From: Solibacillus daqui
GTDB taxonomy: Bacteria; Bacillota; Bacilli; Bacillales_A; Planococcaceae
Assembly (NCBI RefSeq): GCF_028747805.1
Contig: NZ_CP114887.1
Span: 4,043,950-4,107,949 of the forward strand
Direction of reading: 5' to 3'
DNA: 64,000 bases
Each line of letters starts with the position of its first letter. The first letter of the stretch is position 1. A program made the position numbers and the translations under genes. Positions 35,426-45,901 of this stretch are shown piece after piece. A model generated the notes under the pieces. The model had not been told where the DNA came from and ran no database searches. It saw only the letters and a program-made list of their open reading frames with translations.

Positions 35426-36136
35426 CTACTCCTGTTCAGGATTTCGTAAGTAGTAGCCTACTCCTCGTCTTGTCACAATCCATAAAGGGTGACTAGGACT
35501 ATCCTCAATTTTTTCACGTAAACGACGAATCGTTACGTCTACTGTACGTACATCACCAAAATAATCATAGCCCCATACCGTTTGTAAGAGGTGCTCACGT
35601 GTCATTACTTGTCCGATATGCTTCGCTAAATAATGCAATAATTCAAATTCACGGTGCGTTAATTCAATTGCCTCCTCACGTTTCAACACTAAATAAGCAT
35701 CGGGTTGAATTGTTAGTGAGCCTATGACAATATCATTCGTCTCCACCTGTGCTTCTTCGACTTGTGCTGGTACATTTAAACGACGCATATTCGCCTTCAC
35801 ACGTGCAATTAATTCACGCGTACTAAATGGCTTGGTTACATAATCATCTGCACCCATTTCAAGACCTAATACCTTATCAATTTCCGAGCCTTTTGCTGTC
35901 AGCATAATAATCGGAAAATCATATTTTTTGCGTATTTCACGGCACACTTCCATGCCATCGCGCTTTGGTAACATAATATCTAATAGCATTAAATCTGGCT
36001 GCTCTTCTTCTACTTTTTGTAATGCTTCTTCTCCGTCATACGCGCAAATCACACGATAACCTTCTTTAATTAAGTTAAATTGCAAAATATCTGCAATTGG
36101 CTTTTCATCGTCAACAACTAATATCGTTTTATCCAT
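35426..36136 (-). CDS. walR: Response regulator WalR (YycF)
   Basis: 236 residues. Receiver domain with [10 protein letters not shown], phosphoacceptor Asp in [13 protein letters not shown] and Lys in MLTAKGSE; OmpR/PhoB winged helix with [20 protein letters not shown] and [13 protein letters not shown]. Essential master regulator of cell wall turnover. First gene of walRKHIJ-htrA, five bases before walK. AGAGGAA lies upstream of the ATG; a TATAAT occurs near 36211-36216 on the minus strand, with no good -35. Confidence 0.97.
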   Translation of the reverse strand: MDKTILVVDDEKPIADILQFNLIKEGYRVICAYDGEEALQKVEEEQPDLMLLDIMLPKRDGMEVCREIRKKYDFPIIMLTAKGSEIDKVLGLEMGADDYVTKPFSTRELIARVKANMRRLNVPAQVEEAQVETNDIVIGSLTIQPDAYLVLKREEAIELTHREFELLHYLAKHIGQVMTREHLLQTVWGYDYFGDVRTVDVTIRRLREKIEDSPSHPLWIVTRRGVGYYLRNPEQE

Positions 36137-36239
36137 CTTACATTCCTCTTTTCTTTAGAATAGCTCTATTTGGAAAGGATTCTATTATTACTCTATCACG
36201 CTTTCGCTTTTGGTGCATTATACAGATGTTTTGTACATT

Positions 36240-36253
36240 ATTTTCCGGGAAAT
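36240..36253. promoter_or_regulatory. Candidate Noc-binding site (NBS) upstream of walR
   Basis: ATTTTCCGGGAAAT matches the Noc consensus ATTTCCCGGGAAAT at 13 of 14 positions and is non-coding. Noc is encoded at 55.8 kb. Confidence 0.5.
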
Positions 36254-36330
36254 ATTTCATTATTTTAATAGAATAAATTAATTAAATTCCCATTTACAAA
36301 TAAATTTAAACATAATTTAACACTTTTAAA

Positions 36331-36362
36331 CAAAAAACAGTCACACAAACATTTGTGGACTG
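36331..36362 (-). terminator. Terminator of the M23 peptidase gene
   Basis: CAGTCACACAAA (36338-36349) pairs with TTTGTGGACTG (36352-36362) imperfectly, followed on the minus strand by TTTTTTG. Twelve bases after the stop. Confidence 0.75.
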
Positions 36363-36373
36363 CTTTTTAAAAA

Positions 36374-37840
36374 TTAATTTAAATAAGATAATGGATTTAC
36401 TTCTGCTCCATCTTTGTGAACTTCAAAGTGTAGGTGTGTTCCTGTTGAACGACCTGTTGAACCCATAACACCAATAGCAGCACCTTGTCCCACAACTTGA
36501 CCTACTGACACGTCAATTTTTGATAAATGTGCATATAATGTTTCATACCCGTTATTATGATCAATCACTATATAGTTTCCGTAAGTTGAATGTTGGCCTG
36601 CTGTTTTTATAACACCGTTATCCGATGCTTTAATTGCATATCCTGATGGACGTGCGATATCAATACCATAATGGTAACGCCCCCAACGACTTCCCATTTG
36701 ACTTGAAATATGGCCCCCCTCTGCTGGCCAAGCAAATGTCCCTGTACCTACCGAAGGAATTACTTTTGTTCCAATAACAACAATATAGTCTTTTGGCTCA
36801 AGAACAGTGTTTTCATCTGTTGGAACAATTTCAGTGCGTACGCCATTTTCTTCAATAAGAGTATACTCTACTTCCTTCTTACCGATAGCACCTTCTTGCT
36901 GGACAATTCTTTCACCTTTTAACATTGTTGGATCTTCTTTAACAACTTTTTGATAGTTGATTGCTTCTAACGTTTTCTTTTCATAAACAGCCTGCACTGA
37001 TACATATGGCTTTTCTACTGTTACGTTTAACTCTTGATCGATTTGTAAAACAGAATCGGCTTTTAACGATGGATTTAACGCTAACAGTTCCGCCGTTGTT
37101 AAGCTATGGGCTTTCGCGATTGAGCCTAAAACATCACCCGACTTCACGGCATAAGTCTCTTTTGCTTCTGCACCTGTTTGTAAAAGTTGTACTGCCTTTT
37201 CTACTGTAGTAATTTCAGATGGACTTACTAAAACTTCTTCGTCCGTGATGTCTTCCGTTAATGTAACATCTACTAAACGGGTTTCATTTTTTTGTAATGA
37301 GGGTAAAGTAGAAGTAGTATTATTTTCCAATCCGTCAAGTTGGGTTGGTGTAACATATTGAAGCTTTAATCCGTCAATTACAGCTTCAATATCTTCTTTA
37401 GCCTTCAATGTAGCTACCGCTGTATCACCTACTTTTAACGAGTAGGCTTTTGCCTGTACAGTAATGGCTTGTTGAAGATCTTTTACTGTTTGTTCCTCAT
37501 TTGTTTCTACTGTGAATACTTGCTCTGGTACAATCGTAATATCCGATCCTGCATCAAGCTCTATATTTTGATATTGTTGCCTTGCTTCCTGCTCTTTTTT
37601 CATAACAATTTGTTCAACAATCGCTTCATCAGCAACTGAACCAACGTAAGCGTCTGCTACATATACGTGATAAATTTTCGCGAATTCTTCTTTATCTGTC
37701 TCATTCGCAAAACCTAGATTAAATGTCACTGTTGAAACTAGTAATGCTAATACTGCAGCAATTTTAAGTTTACCATTGTGACGATTAATTAGACTTGGTT
37801 TTTTATGATTCAAGTCTAACTGGCTTTCATTCGATTCCAT
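36374..37840 (-). CDS. Cell-wall endopeptidase with LysM, G5 and M23 domains
   Basis: 488 residues. An N-terminal helix (LKIAAVLALLVSTVTFNLGFA) after a basic cytosolic head acts as signal or anchor. Then an unrecognised stretch, a LysM near residue 230 (YAVKSGDVLGSIAKAHSLTTAELLALNP), a G5 domain (TLEAINYQKVVKEDPTML to EPKDYIVVIGTK), and a C-terminal M23 peptidase with HYGIDIA, NNGYETLYAHLSKI and THLHFEVHKDG, which supply the zinc ligands H..D and HxH. It should cut peptidoglycan cross-bridges. Lying directly upstream of walR, it is a natural WalR target; a near-consensus WalR box is about 125 bases upstream. Confidence 0.9.
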   Translation of the reverse strand: MESNESQLDLNHKKPSLINRHNGKLKIAAVLALLVSTVTFNLGFANETDKEEFAKIYHVYVADAYVGSVADEAIVEQIVMKKEQEARQQYQNIELDAGSDITIVPEQVFTVETNEEQTVKDLQQAITVQAKAYSLKVGDTAVATLKAKEDIEAVIDGLKLQYVTPTQLDGLENNTTSTLPSLQKNETRLVDVTLTEDITDEEVLVSPSEITTVEKAVQLLQTGAEAKETYAVKSGDVLGSIAKAHSLTTAELLALNPSLKADSVLQIDQELNVTVEKPYVSVQAVYEKKTLEAINYQKVVKEDPTMLKGERIVQQEGAIGKKEVEYTLIEENGVRTEIVPTDENTVLEPKDYIVVIGTKVIPSVGTGTFAWPAEGGHISSQMGSRWGRYHYGIDIARPSGYAIKASDNGVIKTAGQHSTYGNYIVIDHNNGYETLYAHLSKIDVSVGQVVGQGAAIGVMGSTGRSTGTHLHFEVHKDGAEVNPLSYLN

Positions 37841-38097
37841 GATAATGCTCCCTTCGAGAATTTTTATACTATATTTTAAAAAATGAATTATGCTAATTAC
37901 TTATAAAACACACTCTGCTACTGTATCATAATTCTCATTTCAATTGAACTATTTCAAAGTTTTTGTAATGAAATTGTATTATTTTCTAAAAATTTGTTAC
38001 ATTCTCATTACTAGCATCGGCAATACTATATCTTTATATTCATTTACTATATTTTTTATTCCCTTTATTATCCAATATGCACATGCAATATATAGAA
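37841..38097. other. Non-coding gap with WalR-box-like repeat
   Basis: Very A/T-rich, no convincing gene (short frames on both strands lack ribosome sites). At 37964-37980 TGTAAT-N5-TGTATT fits the WalR box TGTWAH-N5-TGTWAH at 11 of 12 defined bases. Confidence 0.45.
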
Positions 38098-38137
38098 AAG
38101 AGGCTAGTTCAGAATATGATTTCTGAACTAGCCTCTT
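38098..38137 (-). terminator. Terminator downstream of purA
   Basis: AAGAGGCTAGTTCAGAA (38098-38114) pairs perfectly with TTCTGAACTAGCCTCTT (38121-38137), a 17-bp stem; TTTTCTATATA follows on the minus strand. It is about 125 bases past the purA stop, the stretch between being A/T-rich and empty. Confidence 0.85.
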
Positions 38138-38263
38138 GTAATAAATATGATAAAAATATATCCTAATTTCCAATAAAACGAAGGATATCAAAATTTTTTA
38201 TTTTATAAGCACTACGTTAAAAATACTTTTTACGCAATGCTTTCTGTTTTTTGAATCTATTTT

Positions 38264-39550
38264 TTATGCCCAAATCTCATTTACAATGTTAGTTTGCTCG
38301 CGTGCTGGACCGACAGAGAATGTCATCAATTGAATGCCTGTCAGTTCTAATACACGGTTTATATAGTTTTGTGCATTTTGTGGTAAATCTCCAAATACTC
38401 TAACGCCTGTAATATCTTCAAACCAACCTGGTAACTCTTCATAAATTGGTTTGCACTGCTCAATAATTTCTAAGCTTGCAGGATATTCTGTAATGACTTC
38501 GCCGTTATATTCGTATGCCGTACAAATTTTAACCGTTTCAAGACCTGACAAAACGTCAATTGAATTTAGTGCTAAATCGGTAATACCTGACACACGACGT
38601 GAGTGACGCACTACAACCGAGTCAAACCAACCGACACGACGCGGACGACCTGTTGTTGTACCATATTCACGACCCACCTCGCGAATTTGCTGACCAATTT
38701 CATCGTGTAGCTCTGTAGGGAATGGACCATCCCCAACACGTGATGTATATGCCTTACATACACCTACAACACGTGATACGGCATTTGGACCAACACCAGA
38801 ACCAATGGCAATTCCACCTGCCACAGGGTTTGATGAAGTTACGAAAGGATATGTGCCTTGATCAACATCTAGCATAATCCCTTGTGCACCTTCAAATAGC
38901 ACTTTACCGCCATCATCAATAACGTCATTTAATACTTTTGATGTATCTGTTACATATTGTGCGATTTCTTGTCCGAATGCATAATATTCTTCAAATATAT
39001 CGTCAAAATTTAAACCTTCTACTTCATAGAACTTTGTAAATAAACGATTTTTTAATTCTAAATTTGCTCGCAATTTCTTTTCAAAAATTGCTTTATCTAA
39101 TAAATCTGCCACGCGAATCCCAATACGTCCTACCTTATCTTGGTAACATGGACCGATTCCTTTAGCTGTTGTTCCAATTTTCTGATTGCCTCGGCTTTGC
39201 TCGTCTACGATATCTTGATAAATATGATACGGTAAAATGACATGTGCACGATTTGAAATACGTAAATTTGACGTATCAATGCCACGTGCTTGTAAACCTT
39301 TTAATTCTGTCACAATCGACTTTGGATTAATTACTACTCCGTTACCAATAACCGATAATTTATCAGAATAAAAAATACCAGAAGGAATTAAATGTAGCTT
39401 GTACGTTTCTTGACCAATTTTAATTGTATGACCTGCGTTATCGCCACCTGCAAAACGTGCAATGGCATCTGCCTTTTTAGAAAGAAAGTCTGTAATTTTT
39501 CCCTTACCTTCGTCTCCCCACTGTGTACCTACTACAACAACTGCTGTCAT
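38264..39550 (-). CDS. purA: Adenylosuccinate synthetase
   Basis: 428 residues. N-terminal [20 protein letters not shown]-loop, [45 protein letters not shown] and [16 protein letters not shown] are all diagnostic. It joins IMP and aspartate using GTP, the first committed step to AMP. Monocistronic, between two terminators, with its own promoter about 105 bases upstream. Confidence 0.98.
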   Translation of the reverse strand: MTAVVVVGTQWGDEGKGKITDFLSKKADAIARFAGGDNAGHTIKIGQETYKLHLIPSGIFYSDKLSVIGNGVVINPKSIVTELKGLQARGIDTSNLRISNRAHVILPYHIYQDIVDEQSRGNQKIGTTAKGIGPCYQDKVGRIGIRVADLLDKAIFEKKLRANLELKNRLFTKFYEVEGLNFDDIFEEYYAFGQEIAQYVTDTSKVLNDVIDDGGKVLFEGAQGIMLDVDQGTYPFVTSSNPVAGGIAIGSGVGPNAVSRVVGVCKAYTSRVGDGPFPTELHDEIGQQIREVGREYGTTTGRPRRVGWFDSVVVRHSRRVSGITDLALNSIDVLSGLETVKICTAYEYNGEVITEYPASLEIIEQCKPIYEELPGWFEDITGVRVFGDLPQNAQNYINRVLELTGIQLMTFSVGPAREQTNIVNEIWA

Positions 39551-39650
39551 CTATACGCACCTCCGATGATTGAGCACCCTAAATGATCTAGGCGTTCAAT
39601 ACTTATTCTTAAATTAGTCTTGCCAAGCTTTTTCATAATAAAGCATGAAT

Positions 39651-39680
39651 ATTTTATCAATAATAATAAAATAAAGTCAA
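39651..39680 (-). promoter_or_regulatory. Sigma-A promoter of purA
   Basis: Minus strand -35 TTGACT (39680-39675), 18-base spacer, -10 TAAAAT (39656-39651). CGAAC-containing sequences resembling PurR boxes sit just upstream (39684-39694 and the opposite strand near 39718-39726), overlapping the helicase terminator. PurR control of purA is known in B. subtilis and is inferred here. Confidence 0.65.
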
Positions 39681-39681
39681 C

Positions 39682-39728
39682 AAAAACACGAACATATTTT
39701 TAAATTAATAAGAATAACGTTCGTGTTT
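39682..39728 (-). terminator. Terminator of the gdpP-rplI-dnaB operon
   Basis: AACACGAAC with ATATT (from 39685) pairs with AATA and GTTCGTGTT (to about 39727), followed on the minus strand by TTTTTG. Six bases after the helicase stop. The same bases carry CGAAC elements of a possible PurR operator for purA. Confidence 0.8.
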
Positions 39729-39733
39729 CAATA

Positions 39734-41086
39734 TTATTCCTCGCGTGGTGGCGGGGTAAATTCTAAGTTTAAGAATTTATTATATTCTTTTCGGAATGCT
39801 AAGCTAACTGTACCTGTAGGACCGTTACGTTGCTTGGCAATAATAATTTCGATAATATCTTTACTTTCCGATTCTTTATCGTAGTAATCATCACGGTAAA
39901 GGAATGCTACGATATCGGCATCTTGCTCAATTGAACCCGATTCACGTAAGTCACTCATCATCGGACGCTTATCTTGACGCTGCTCTACACCACGTGAAAG
40001 CTGAGACAGTGCAATCACGGGTACTTTTAATTCACGCGCTAGACCTTTTAACGACCTGGAAATTTCCGATACTTCTTGCTGACGGTTTTCCCCAGGTTTA
40101 CCGCTTCCTAAAATCAGCTGTAAATAATCGATTAAGATCATTCCAAGGCCATTTTCTTTTGCTAAGCGCCGGCATTTGGCACGGATATCGGCCATACGCA
40201 CACCTGGTGAGTCGTCAATATAAATACCTGAATTCGATAAACTTCCCATCGCCATCGTCAGCTTGCCCCAGTCTTCCGTTTCCAAAGCTCCGGTACGTAA
40301 GCGCTGTGCATCGATATTACCCTCTGCACATAACATACGCATGACAAGTTGATCTGCACCCATCTCCAGAGAGAAGATCGCGACATTTTCACGCGCCTTT
40401 ACGGCAACACTTTGAGCAACATTTAACGCAAACGCCGTTTTACCAACAGATGGACGTGCTGCTACAATAATTAAATCATTGCGCTGGAACCCTGCAGTCA
40501 TTTTATCTAAGTCACGGAAACCAGTTGGAATACCTGTCACGTCCCCGTCACGTGCCTGCAGCTGTTCAATATTATCAAATGTTTGAACTAATACATCTTT
40601 TACATGCTTAAAGTCGCCCGCATTTTTACGGTTCGATACTTCGAGCATTTTCTTTTCAGCTTCTGCTAAAAGAACTTCTACTTCATCTTCACGCGTATAA
40701 CCATCATCCGCAATTTTCGAAGCGACACGAATAAGTCGACGTAATATCGCCTTTTCTTCTACGATTTTTGCATAATGTGCAATATTGGCAGCAGTCGGAA
40801 CCCCATTCGCAAGCTCCGTCATGTACGTTAAACCACCAACATCCTCTAGCTCTTTTTTTGCTGATAATTCTTCTGTAACAGTGACAACATCAATCGCTTT
40901 CCCCTGGTCGCTTAAATTCAGCATCGTTTGGAAAATCTTTTGATGTGCAATATGATAAAAATCATCGGCAATGACTATTTCAGATGCTGTAATTAGTGCT
41001 TGCGGTTCAAGGAAAATTGCGCCAATTACCGAGGATTCTGCTTCGGTATTATGGGGCGGAACGCGGTCCATCATGGATTCGCTCAT
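39734..41086 (-). CDS. dnaB: Replicative DNA helicase (DnaB family; dnaC in B. subtilis)
   Basis: 450 residues. N-terminal primase-interacting domain (RVPPHNTEAESSVIGAIFL), linker, and RecA-type motor with Walker A AARPSVGKTAFALN, IFSLEMGADQLVMRM, IYIDDSPG, Walker B GMILIDYLQLI and DLRESGSIEQDADIV. Unwinds DNA ahead of the replisome as a hexamer. It follows rplI by 12 bases, with AGGAG in the gap. Confidence 0.98.
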   Translation of the reverse strand: MSESMMDRVPPHNTEAESSVIGAIFLEPQALITASEIVIADDFYHIAHQKIFQTMLNLSDQGKAIDVVTVTEELSAKKELEDVGGLTYMTELANGVPTAANIAHYAKIVEEKAILRRLIRVASKIADDGYTREDEVEVLLAEAEKKMLEVSNRKNAGDFKHVKDVLVQTFDNIEQLQARDGDVTGIPTGFRDLDKMTAGFQRNDLIIVAARPSVGKTAFALNVAQSVAVKARENVAIFSLEMGADQLVMRMLCAEGNIDAQRLRTGALETEDWGKLTMAMGSLSNSGIYIDDSPGVRMADIRAKCRRLAKENGLGMILIDYLQLILGSGKPGENRQQEVSEISRSLKGLARELKVPVIALSQLSRGVEQRQDKRPMMSDLRESGSIEQDADIVAFLYRDDYYDKESESKDIIEIIIAKQRNGPTGTVSLAFRKEYNKFLNLEFTPPPREE

Positions 41087-41098
41087 TGTTGTCGCTCC

Positions 41099-41545
41099 TT
41101 ATTCTGCAATTACATGTACTTTTAATGTTGCCTTTACATCGTGATGTAACTTGACAGGAACGTTTGTAAAACCTAACGAACGGATTCCATCGTTGCAATC
41201 CATTTTTCGTTTATCTACTTTAAAGCCATGTTTCTTTTGTAGTTGATCGGCAATTTGCTTTGTTGAAACCGAACCGAATAATCGGCCACCTTCACCTGAT
41301 TTTGCTTTAATTTCGACTGTTACTTTTTCTAATTCTACTTTTAAATCTTCCGCTGCTTGTAATTCTGCTGCTGCATTTTTTTCTACAAGGCGTTGTTGCC
41401 CTTTTAATTCGCTCATTGCTTGGTTGTTTGCTTCTTTTGCATAACCATTTTTAATTAAAAAGTTACGTGCATAACCTTCTGAAACCTCTTTAATTTCACC
41501 TTTTTTTCCTTTACCTTTAACGTCTTTTAAAAATACTACTTTCAT
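41099..41545 (-). CDS. rplI: 50S ribosomal protein L9
   Basis: 148 residues. [28 protein letters not shown] is the L9 N-domain signature; the long helix and the C-domain ([27 protein letters not shown]) follow. Its ATG overlaps the gdpP stop (ATGA), so translation is coupled. Middle gene of gdpP-rplI-dnaB. Confidence 0.98.
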   Translation of the reverse strand: MKVVFLKDVKGKGKKGEIKEVSEGYARNFLIKNGYAKEANNQAMSELKGQQRLVEKNAAAELQAAEDLKVELEKVTVEIKAKSGEGGRLFGSVSTKQIADQLQKKHGFKVDKRKMDCNDGIRSLGFTNVPVKLHHDVKATLKVHVIAE

Positions 41546-43515
41546 GATTGATTACTCCCTTCGACTATTTCAGTAATTGCTTCATATAAATGCTGTTTCG
41601 CTTCATCAATCGAGCTAGCTGCAATTTGTGTTGCGGCATTCGTTAAATGCCCACCGCCACCTAGCTGCTCCATTATCAACTGCACATTCACTTCACCTAA
41701 TGAACGGGCACTAATACCAATTAGGCCATCACTACGATGCGCAATAACAAACGATGCTCCGATATCTTTCATCGTTAATAAAATATCGGCCGTTTGTGCA
41801 ATAAGCACCGAATCATACACTTTTGAATTTTCACCATGCGCAACAGCAATTTCCTTATATGGAAACTCAACTGTTTGGATAATTTTTGAACGCGTTACAT
41901 ACGTATCGACATCTTCTTTTAATAGGCGCTGAATCAATACTGTATCTGCACCAAATGTACGTAAATACGAGGCTGCCTCAAAGGTACGGGCGCCAGTACG
42001 CAATGTAAAGCTTTTCGTATCAACAATAATACCAGATAACAGCGCCGTTGCCTCTAATGGCACTAACTTTTCATTTTGCGGCTGATATTCTAGTAATTCT
42101 GTTACAAGCTCCGCTGTAGACGATGCATATGGCTCCATATATACTAATGTCGGATTTGTAATAAATTCTTCACCACGACGATGATGGTCAATGACAACAA
42201 CCTTATCCGTTTTACTTAACAGACGGCTGTCTACTACTAAACTTGGTTTATGTGTATCGACAATAATAACGAGTGATTTTGCAGTTATTTTTGATAGCGC
42301 ATCATCTGGCGTGATAAAACGATCATAGAAATCCGTTTTAGCTTCTAACTCATTCATTAAGCGATCGACACTGCCATGTACTTCATCAAAGTTAACAATA
42401 ATATCGCCCTCTATACCATTCATTGCCACCATTTTACGTACACCTACACAGGCACCAATCGAGTCCATGTCTGGATTTTTGTGCCCCATGACAAACACAC
42501 GATCACTATCTTGAATTAAATCACTTAACGCATGTGAAATGACACGAGCACGTACCCTTGTGCGTTTTTCAACAGGGTTCGTTTTACCACCATAGAAACG
42601 GATTTTCCCGTTTGATTGTTTAATCGCTACTTGGTCACCACCGCGTCCTAATACTAAATCCAATCCCGATTGTGCAAGCTGCCCAAGCTCCACTAACGAT
42701 TGAGAGCCTGCACCCACTCCAATACTTAACGTCAACGATAGATTTTTTTGCGCGGTGCGTTCACGTACAACATCTAAAATCGAAAAACGCTTCTGTTCAA
42801 ACTCTGCCAAAATTGCATCATTAAATACCGCAATATAACGATCCGATGCAAAACGTTTAACAAAAATATCATACTGCGCCGCCCATTCATTAATAATCGA
42901 CGTCACCATTGTATTGGTTAAACTACGTGCTTGATCGTCCATACCTGATGTTAATTCATCATAGTTATCAATAAATATAATGGCAAGCACGGTACGATCC
43001 GCTAAATATTGCTTTTCAATTTGTACTTGTTTAGTTACATCAAAGAAATAGAGAATTTTTTCTTCTTTTTTGTAATACACATTATATTTACGATCAAATA
43101 AAGCAATTGCCATCTCTTCTTTTTTCCCTTGCATCACAAGGGTGTGCAGCGTTTCAGAAATACCGAATAACTCGTGCCCAACTAATGATTCTTGCTGAAG
43201 TATACGCTGCATAAACGGATTTGCCCATTCAATTGAAAAATCATCGTTTAAAATAAGTATCCCAAACGGCATCTCCAAAAAGGCCTCTTCGCCAACATTC
43301 TTCATACGAAACGATAATTCTTCAATATGCTTTTCCGTCTCTAAATACGTTACGAGCTCTACACGCAACGTATAGTACATCGCTACTGCATAAACTAATA
43401 CAAAGACAATACCAATCCATACATTCCACATCATAATAAGGGTAGCTGCTACTATACCTAGTAAAAATAATACTAGCAATGGATATCGAATTGGTCGTTT
43501 ACGAAAAATCCCCAT
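41542..43515 (-). CDS. gdpP: Cyclic-di-AMP phosphodiesterase GdpP
   Basis: 657 residues from the ATG at 43515, with GAGGAG nine bases upstream, agreeing with the family length; a longer frame overlaps the upstream gene. Two membrane helices (about 12-50), a haem-binding PAS-like domain, a degenerate GGDEF domain ([18 protein letters not shown]), then DHH ([27 protein letters not shown]) and DHHA1 ([10 protein letters not shown]) domains. It hydrolyses c-di-AMP, thereby affecting osmotic balance and beta-lactam tolerance. Confidence 0.96.
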   Translation of the reverse strand: MGIFRKRPIRYPLLVLFLLGIVAATLIMMWNVWIGIVFVLVYAVAMYYTLRVELVTYLETEKHIEELSFRMKNVGEEAFLEMPFGILILNDDFSIEWANPFMQRILQQESLVGHELFGISETLHTLVMQGKKEEMAIALFDRKYNVYYKKEEKILYFFDVTKQVQIEKQYLADRTVLAIIFIDNYDELTSGMDDQARSLTNTMVTSIINEWAAQYDIFVKRFASDRYIAVFNDAILAEFEQKRFSILDVVRERTAQKNLSLTLSIGVGAGSQSLVELGQLAQSGLDLVLGRGGDQVAIKQSNGKIRFYGGKTNPVEKRTRVRARVISHALSDLIQDSDRVFVMGHKNPDMDSIGACVGVRKMVAMNGIEGDIIVNFDEVHGSVDRLMNELEAKTDFYDRFITPDDALSKITAKSLVIIVDTHKPSLVVDSRLLSKTDKVVVIDHHRRGEEFITNPTLVYMEPYASSTAELVTELLEYQPQNEKLVPLEATALLSGIIVDTKSFTLRTGARTFEAASYLRTFGADTVLIQRLLKEDVDTYVTRSKIIQTVEFPYKEIAVAHGENSKVYDSVLIAQTADILLTMKDIGASFVIAHRSDGLIGISARSLGEVNVQLIMEQLGGGGHLTNAATQIAASSIDEAKQHLYEAITEIVEGSNQS

Positions 43516-43528
43516 TTCAATCAGCTCC

Positions 43529-44476
43529 TCATTTTTGACTCTTTTGTACAATAAATTCTCGAGCATTAAACCCTAAATCAATAATACCAATTAGAATTAC
43601 AAATGAATAAAACGGAATAGCCATTAACGTACTAATAACCTTTAAAAACTTCGGTTGCTTATAACAATTAAGCACATAATGAATAAACGAGATTCCCTGT
43701 ATTGTTAGTAATACCCATAAAATCATTGAAACATTTAGCATTACAACACCTAATATTGAATCAACCTCAGGGCGGACAAATAAATTAATTGCTAATACAA
43801 TTAAGTAATACCAAAGAACCGATCTAGGTAAGCGTAATTTACTAAACTCAGCAAATTCTGGTACATTAACTTTCAAACGTTTTAAAATCGGTAAGTTCAC
43901 CGAAATAAGTAATAGTGCAAATAACAGCATCGAAAGTGTAATCGCAGCTGGAACCACGGTTTCTAACATATCTAACATATTCGTTAAATTATCCATTGTT
44001 TCCTTAGGCGTTGCGTGACCTGTAATTTGCTCTGTCATTTTAATTGACTCTAAATACGTCGTTTTCATTAAATCCAGTGACTCTCTGATAAAGTCAACGG
44101 CAAATAAACGAACTGCAATTACATATTGAACCGCAAATGTCAGGATTAAAATAACACTTGTAGATAAAAACATAAATACTTTGCTTTTTTTATTATAAAT
44201 GGCATCACCAATTGTCATACCTGCTGCTGCAAAGATTAAAGAAGCGGGCATTAGGAACAATCCACCAATAAAAAAAGTAACGATTACGGCTGCAATAGCA
44301 ACAAATACCGATGATTTTCGGTCATAGTGTGCACTATACCAAATAATTGGTAGTGGTGCGACTACTGCTGCAAGTAAACTCGCTATAGGCACATAAAAAA
44401 CGATGGCCATTAACACTGTAAACAGTGCAATCATCATCGCGCCGTGTGCTAACTTCCTTGATTGATTATTTTGCAT
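43529..44476 (-). CDS. YybS-like membrane protein (DUF2232)
   Basis: 315 residues, about eight membrane helices, MQNNQSRKLAHGAMMIALFTVLMAIVFYVPI start. DUF2232 proteins lie next to gdpP in most Bacillales; some resemble ECF-type membrane units, but no transport substrate is established. GGAAGG is six bases before the ATG. It is 13 bases from gdpP, probably in one operon. Confidence 0.88.
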   Translation of the reverse strand: MQNNQSRKLAHGAMMIALFTVLMAIVFYVPIASLLAAVVAPLPIIWYSAHYDRKSSVFVAIAAVIVTFFIGGLFLMPASLIFAAAGMTIGDAIYNKKSKVFMFLSTSVILILTFAVQYVIAVRLFAVDFIRESLDLMKTTYLESIKMTEQITGHATPKETMDNLTNMLDMLETVVPAAITLSMLLFALLLISVNLPILKRLKVNVPEFAEFSKLRLPRSVLWYYLIVLAINLFVRPEVDSILGVVMLNVSMILWVLLTIQGISFIHYVLNCYKQPKFLKVISTLMAIPFYSFVILIGIIDLGFNAREFIVQKSQK

Positions 44477-44655
44477 GGAGAACCTTCCTTATCTAGAGTT
44501 CGAAAGACTTTCTAAATCACAAATACGTTTATGTCTTTCCGATGCCGAATAATATAAATAATTAATCGACCCTTTCAACTTTTCTCACCATTCTATTGTA
44601 CCATTTTTACATGTTCAAACAAACTAACGCCACACACAATACATAAAATTGAAAG

Positions 44656-44694
44656 ACAAAAAACCACCCACTTCTAAAATTAGAATGGGTGGTT
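44656..44694 (-). terminator. Terminator of the rpsF-ssb-rpsR operon
   Basis: AACCACCCA (44661-44669) with TGGGTGGTT (44686-44694), stem extended by TTCTAA/TTAGAA, then TTTTTTG on the minus strand. Confidence 0.88.
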
Positions 44695-44725
44695 TTATAA
44701 CGGTTACTTAATAACCAAATGAGAC

Positions 44726-44962
44726 TTATTTGTCTTCAGCAACGAATGGTAATAATGCCATAATACGTGAAACTTTGATTGCAGATGTAAGTTTACGTTG
44801 GTATTTAGCAGAAGTACCTGTTACGCGACGTGGTAAAATTTTACCGCGCTCAGAGATGAATTTCTTTAAAAGATCTACATCTTTGTAGTCGATGTGCGTA
44901 ATGTTGTTTGAAGTGAAGTAGCAAACTTTACGGCGTTTGCGGCCTCCGCGACGTGGTGCCAT
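44726..44962 (-). CDS. rpsR: 30S ribosomal protein S18
   Basis: 78 residues. [19 protein letters not shown] start, [25 protein letters not shown] and the [13 protein letters not shown] end define S18. It binds S6 as a dimer on the platform of the small subunit. Third gene of the rpsF-ssb-rpsR operon, with AAAAGGAGGA upstream. Confidence 0.98.
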   Translation of the reverse strand: MAPRRGGRKRRKVCYFTSNNITHIDYKDVDLLKKFISERGKILPRRVTGTSAKYQRKLTSAIKVSRIMALLPFVAEDK

Positions 44963-45009
44963 TATCGTGTTCCTCCTTTTAATTTTTAAATTTGTAGATG
45001 TTGCAGTTC

Positions 45010-45573
45010 TTAGAACGGTAAATCGTCTTCAGAAACCTCAATTGGCCCTTTACTATTTGCAAATGGATCTTCATCTACACGTGTATAATTTTGCTGATTT
45101 TGAGGTGGTTGTTGATAAGAACCATAAGAATCTTGTGGTTGAGCTCCTCCAAATTGTTGGTTTGGCTGATTGTATGATGGTTGTCCACCATAATTATTCT
45201 GCCCACCGCCATATTGTTGGTTACCTTGCATACCTTGTGATGTACTTGCTCCTCCGCGCGGCTCTAAGAACTGCACAGCATCTGCAACGACATCTGTTGT
45301 GTATACACGCTTACCATCTTGTCCTTCATAGCTACCCGTTTGAATACGGCCTTCCACACCAACTAAACTTCCTTTTCGCATGAAGTTCGCTAAGTTTTCA
45401 GCTTGTTTTCTCCAGGCAATACAGCCTATGAAATCTGCTTCGCGTTCACCCGATTGGCCCGAAAAAGTACGGTTTACAGCAATTGTAAAACGCGCCATTG
45501 GAACTCCACTCGGTGTGTAACGAAGCTCTGGATCCTTTGTTAGTCTTCCAACTAATACAACACGGTTAATCAT
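45010..45573 (-). CDS. ssb: Single-stranded DNA-binding protein
   Basis: 187 residues from the ATG at 45573 (GGAGGG seven bases upstream; a TTG one codon earlier is possible). OB fold: [68 protein letters not shown]. Then a Gln/Gly/Tyr-rich disordered linker and the acidic partner-binding tip SEDDLPF. Coats ssDNA at forks and recruits replication and repair proteins. Sandwiched between S6 and S18 genes, the classical arrangement. Confidence 0.98.
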   Translation of the reverse strand: MINRVVLVGRLTKDPELRYTPSGVPMARFTIAVNRTFSGQSGEREADFIGCIAWRKQAENLANFMRKGSLVGVEGRIQTGSYEGQDGKRVYTTDVVADAVQFLEPRGGASTSQGMQGNQQYGGGQNNYGGQPSYNQPNQQFGGAQPQDSYGSYQQPPQNQQNYTRVDEDPFANSKGPIEVSEDDLPF

Positions 45574-45610
45574 CAATGCACCCTCCTTTTTACAGCATTT
45601 TGTTTAAAAA

Positions 45611-45901
45611 TTATTTGTCTCCTTCGCGTACTGCGATGTGACGGATGATGTCTTCGCTGATGTTCGCTAAACGAGTGTATTCGTTGATAGCTTCTGTACC
45701 AGCGTTAACTTTCACGATTTGGTAGAAACCTTCGCGGAAGTCGTTGATTTCATAAGCTAAGCGTTTTTTACCCCAATCTTTTGCTTCAACGATCTCTGCA
45801 CCATTTGAAGTTAAGATCTCTTCGAAACGAGCTGTTAAAGCTTTTTTCGCCTCATCTTCAATGTTTGGACGGATGATGTACATTAATTCGTACTTTCTCA
45901 T
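45611..45901 (-). CDS. rpsF: 30S ribosomal protein S6
   Basis: 96 residues from the ATG at 45901; the in-frame GTG at 45913 lies within the AAGGAGGTG ribosome site. [38 protein letters not shown] and IRHIAVRE identify S6. First gene of the operon. Confidence 0.97.
   Translation of the reverse strand: MRKYELMYIIRPNIEDEAKKALTARFEEILTSNGAEIVEAKDWGKKRLAYEINDFREGFYQIVKVNAGTEAINEYTRLANISEDIIRHIAVREGDK

Noticed and set aside
37997..38191. Minus-strand 64-codon hydrophobic frame between the M23 gene and purA
   Set aside because: It crosses the perfect 17-bp purA terminator and has no ribosome site; hydrophobic frames are expected by chance in A/T-rich DNA.
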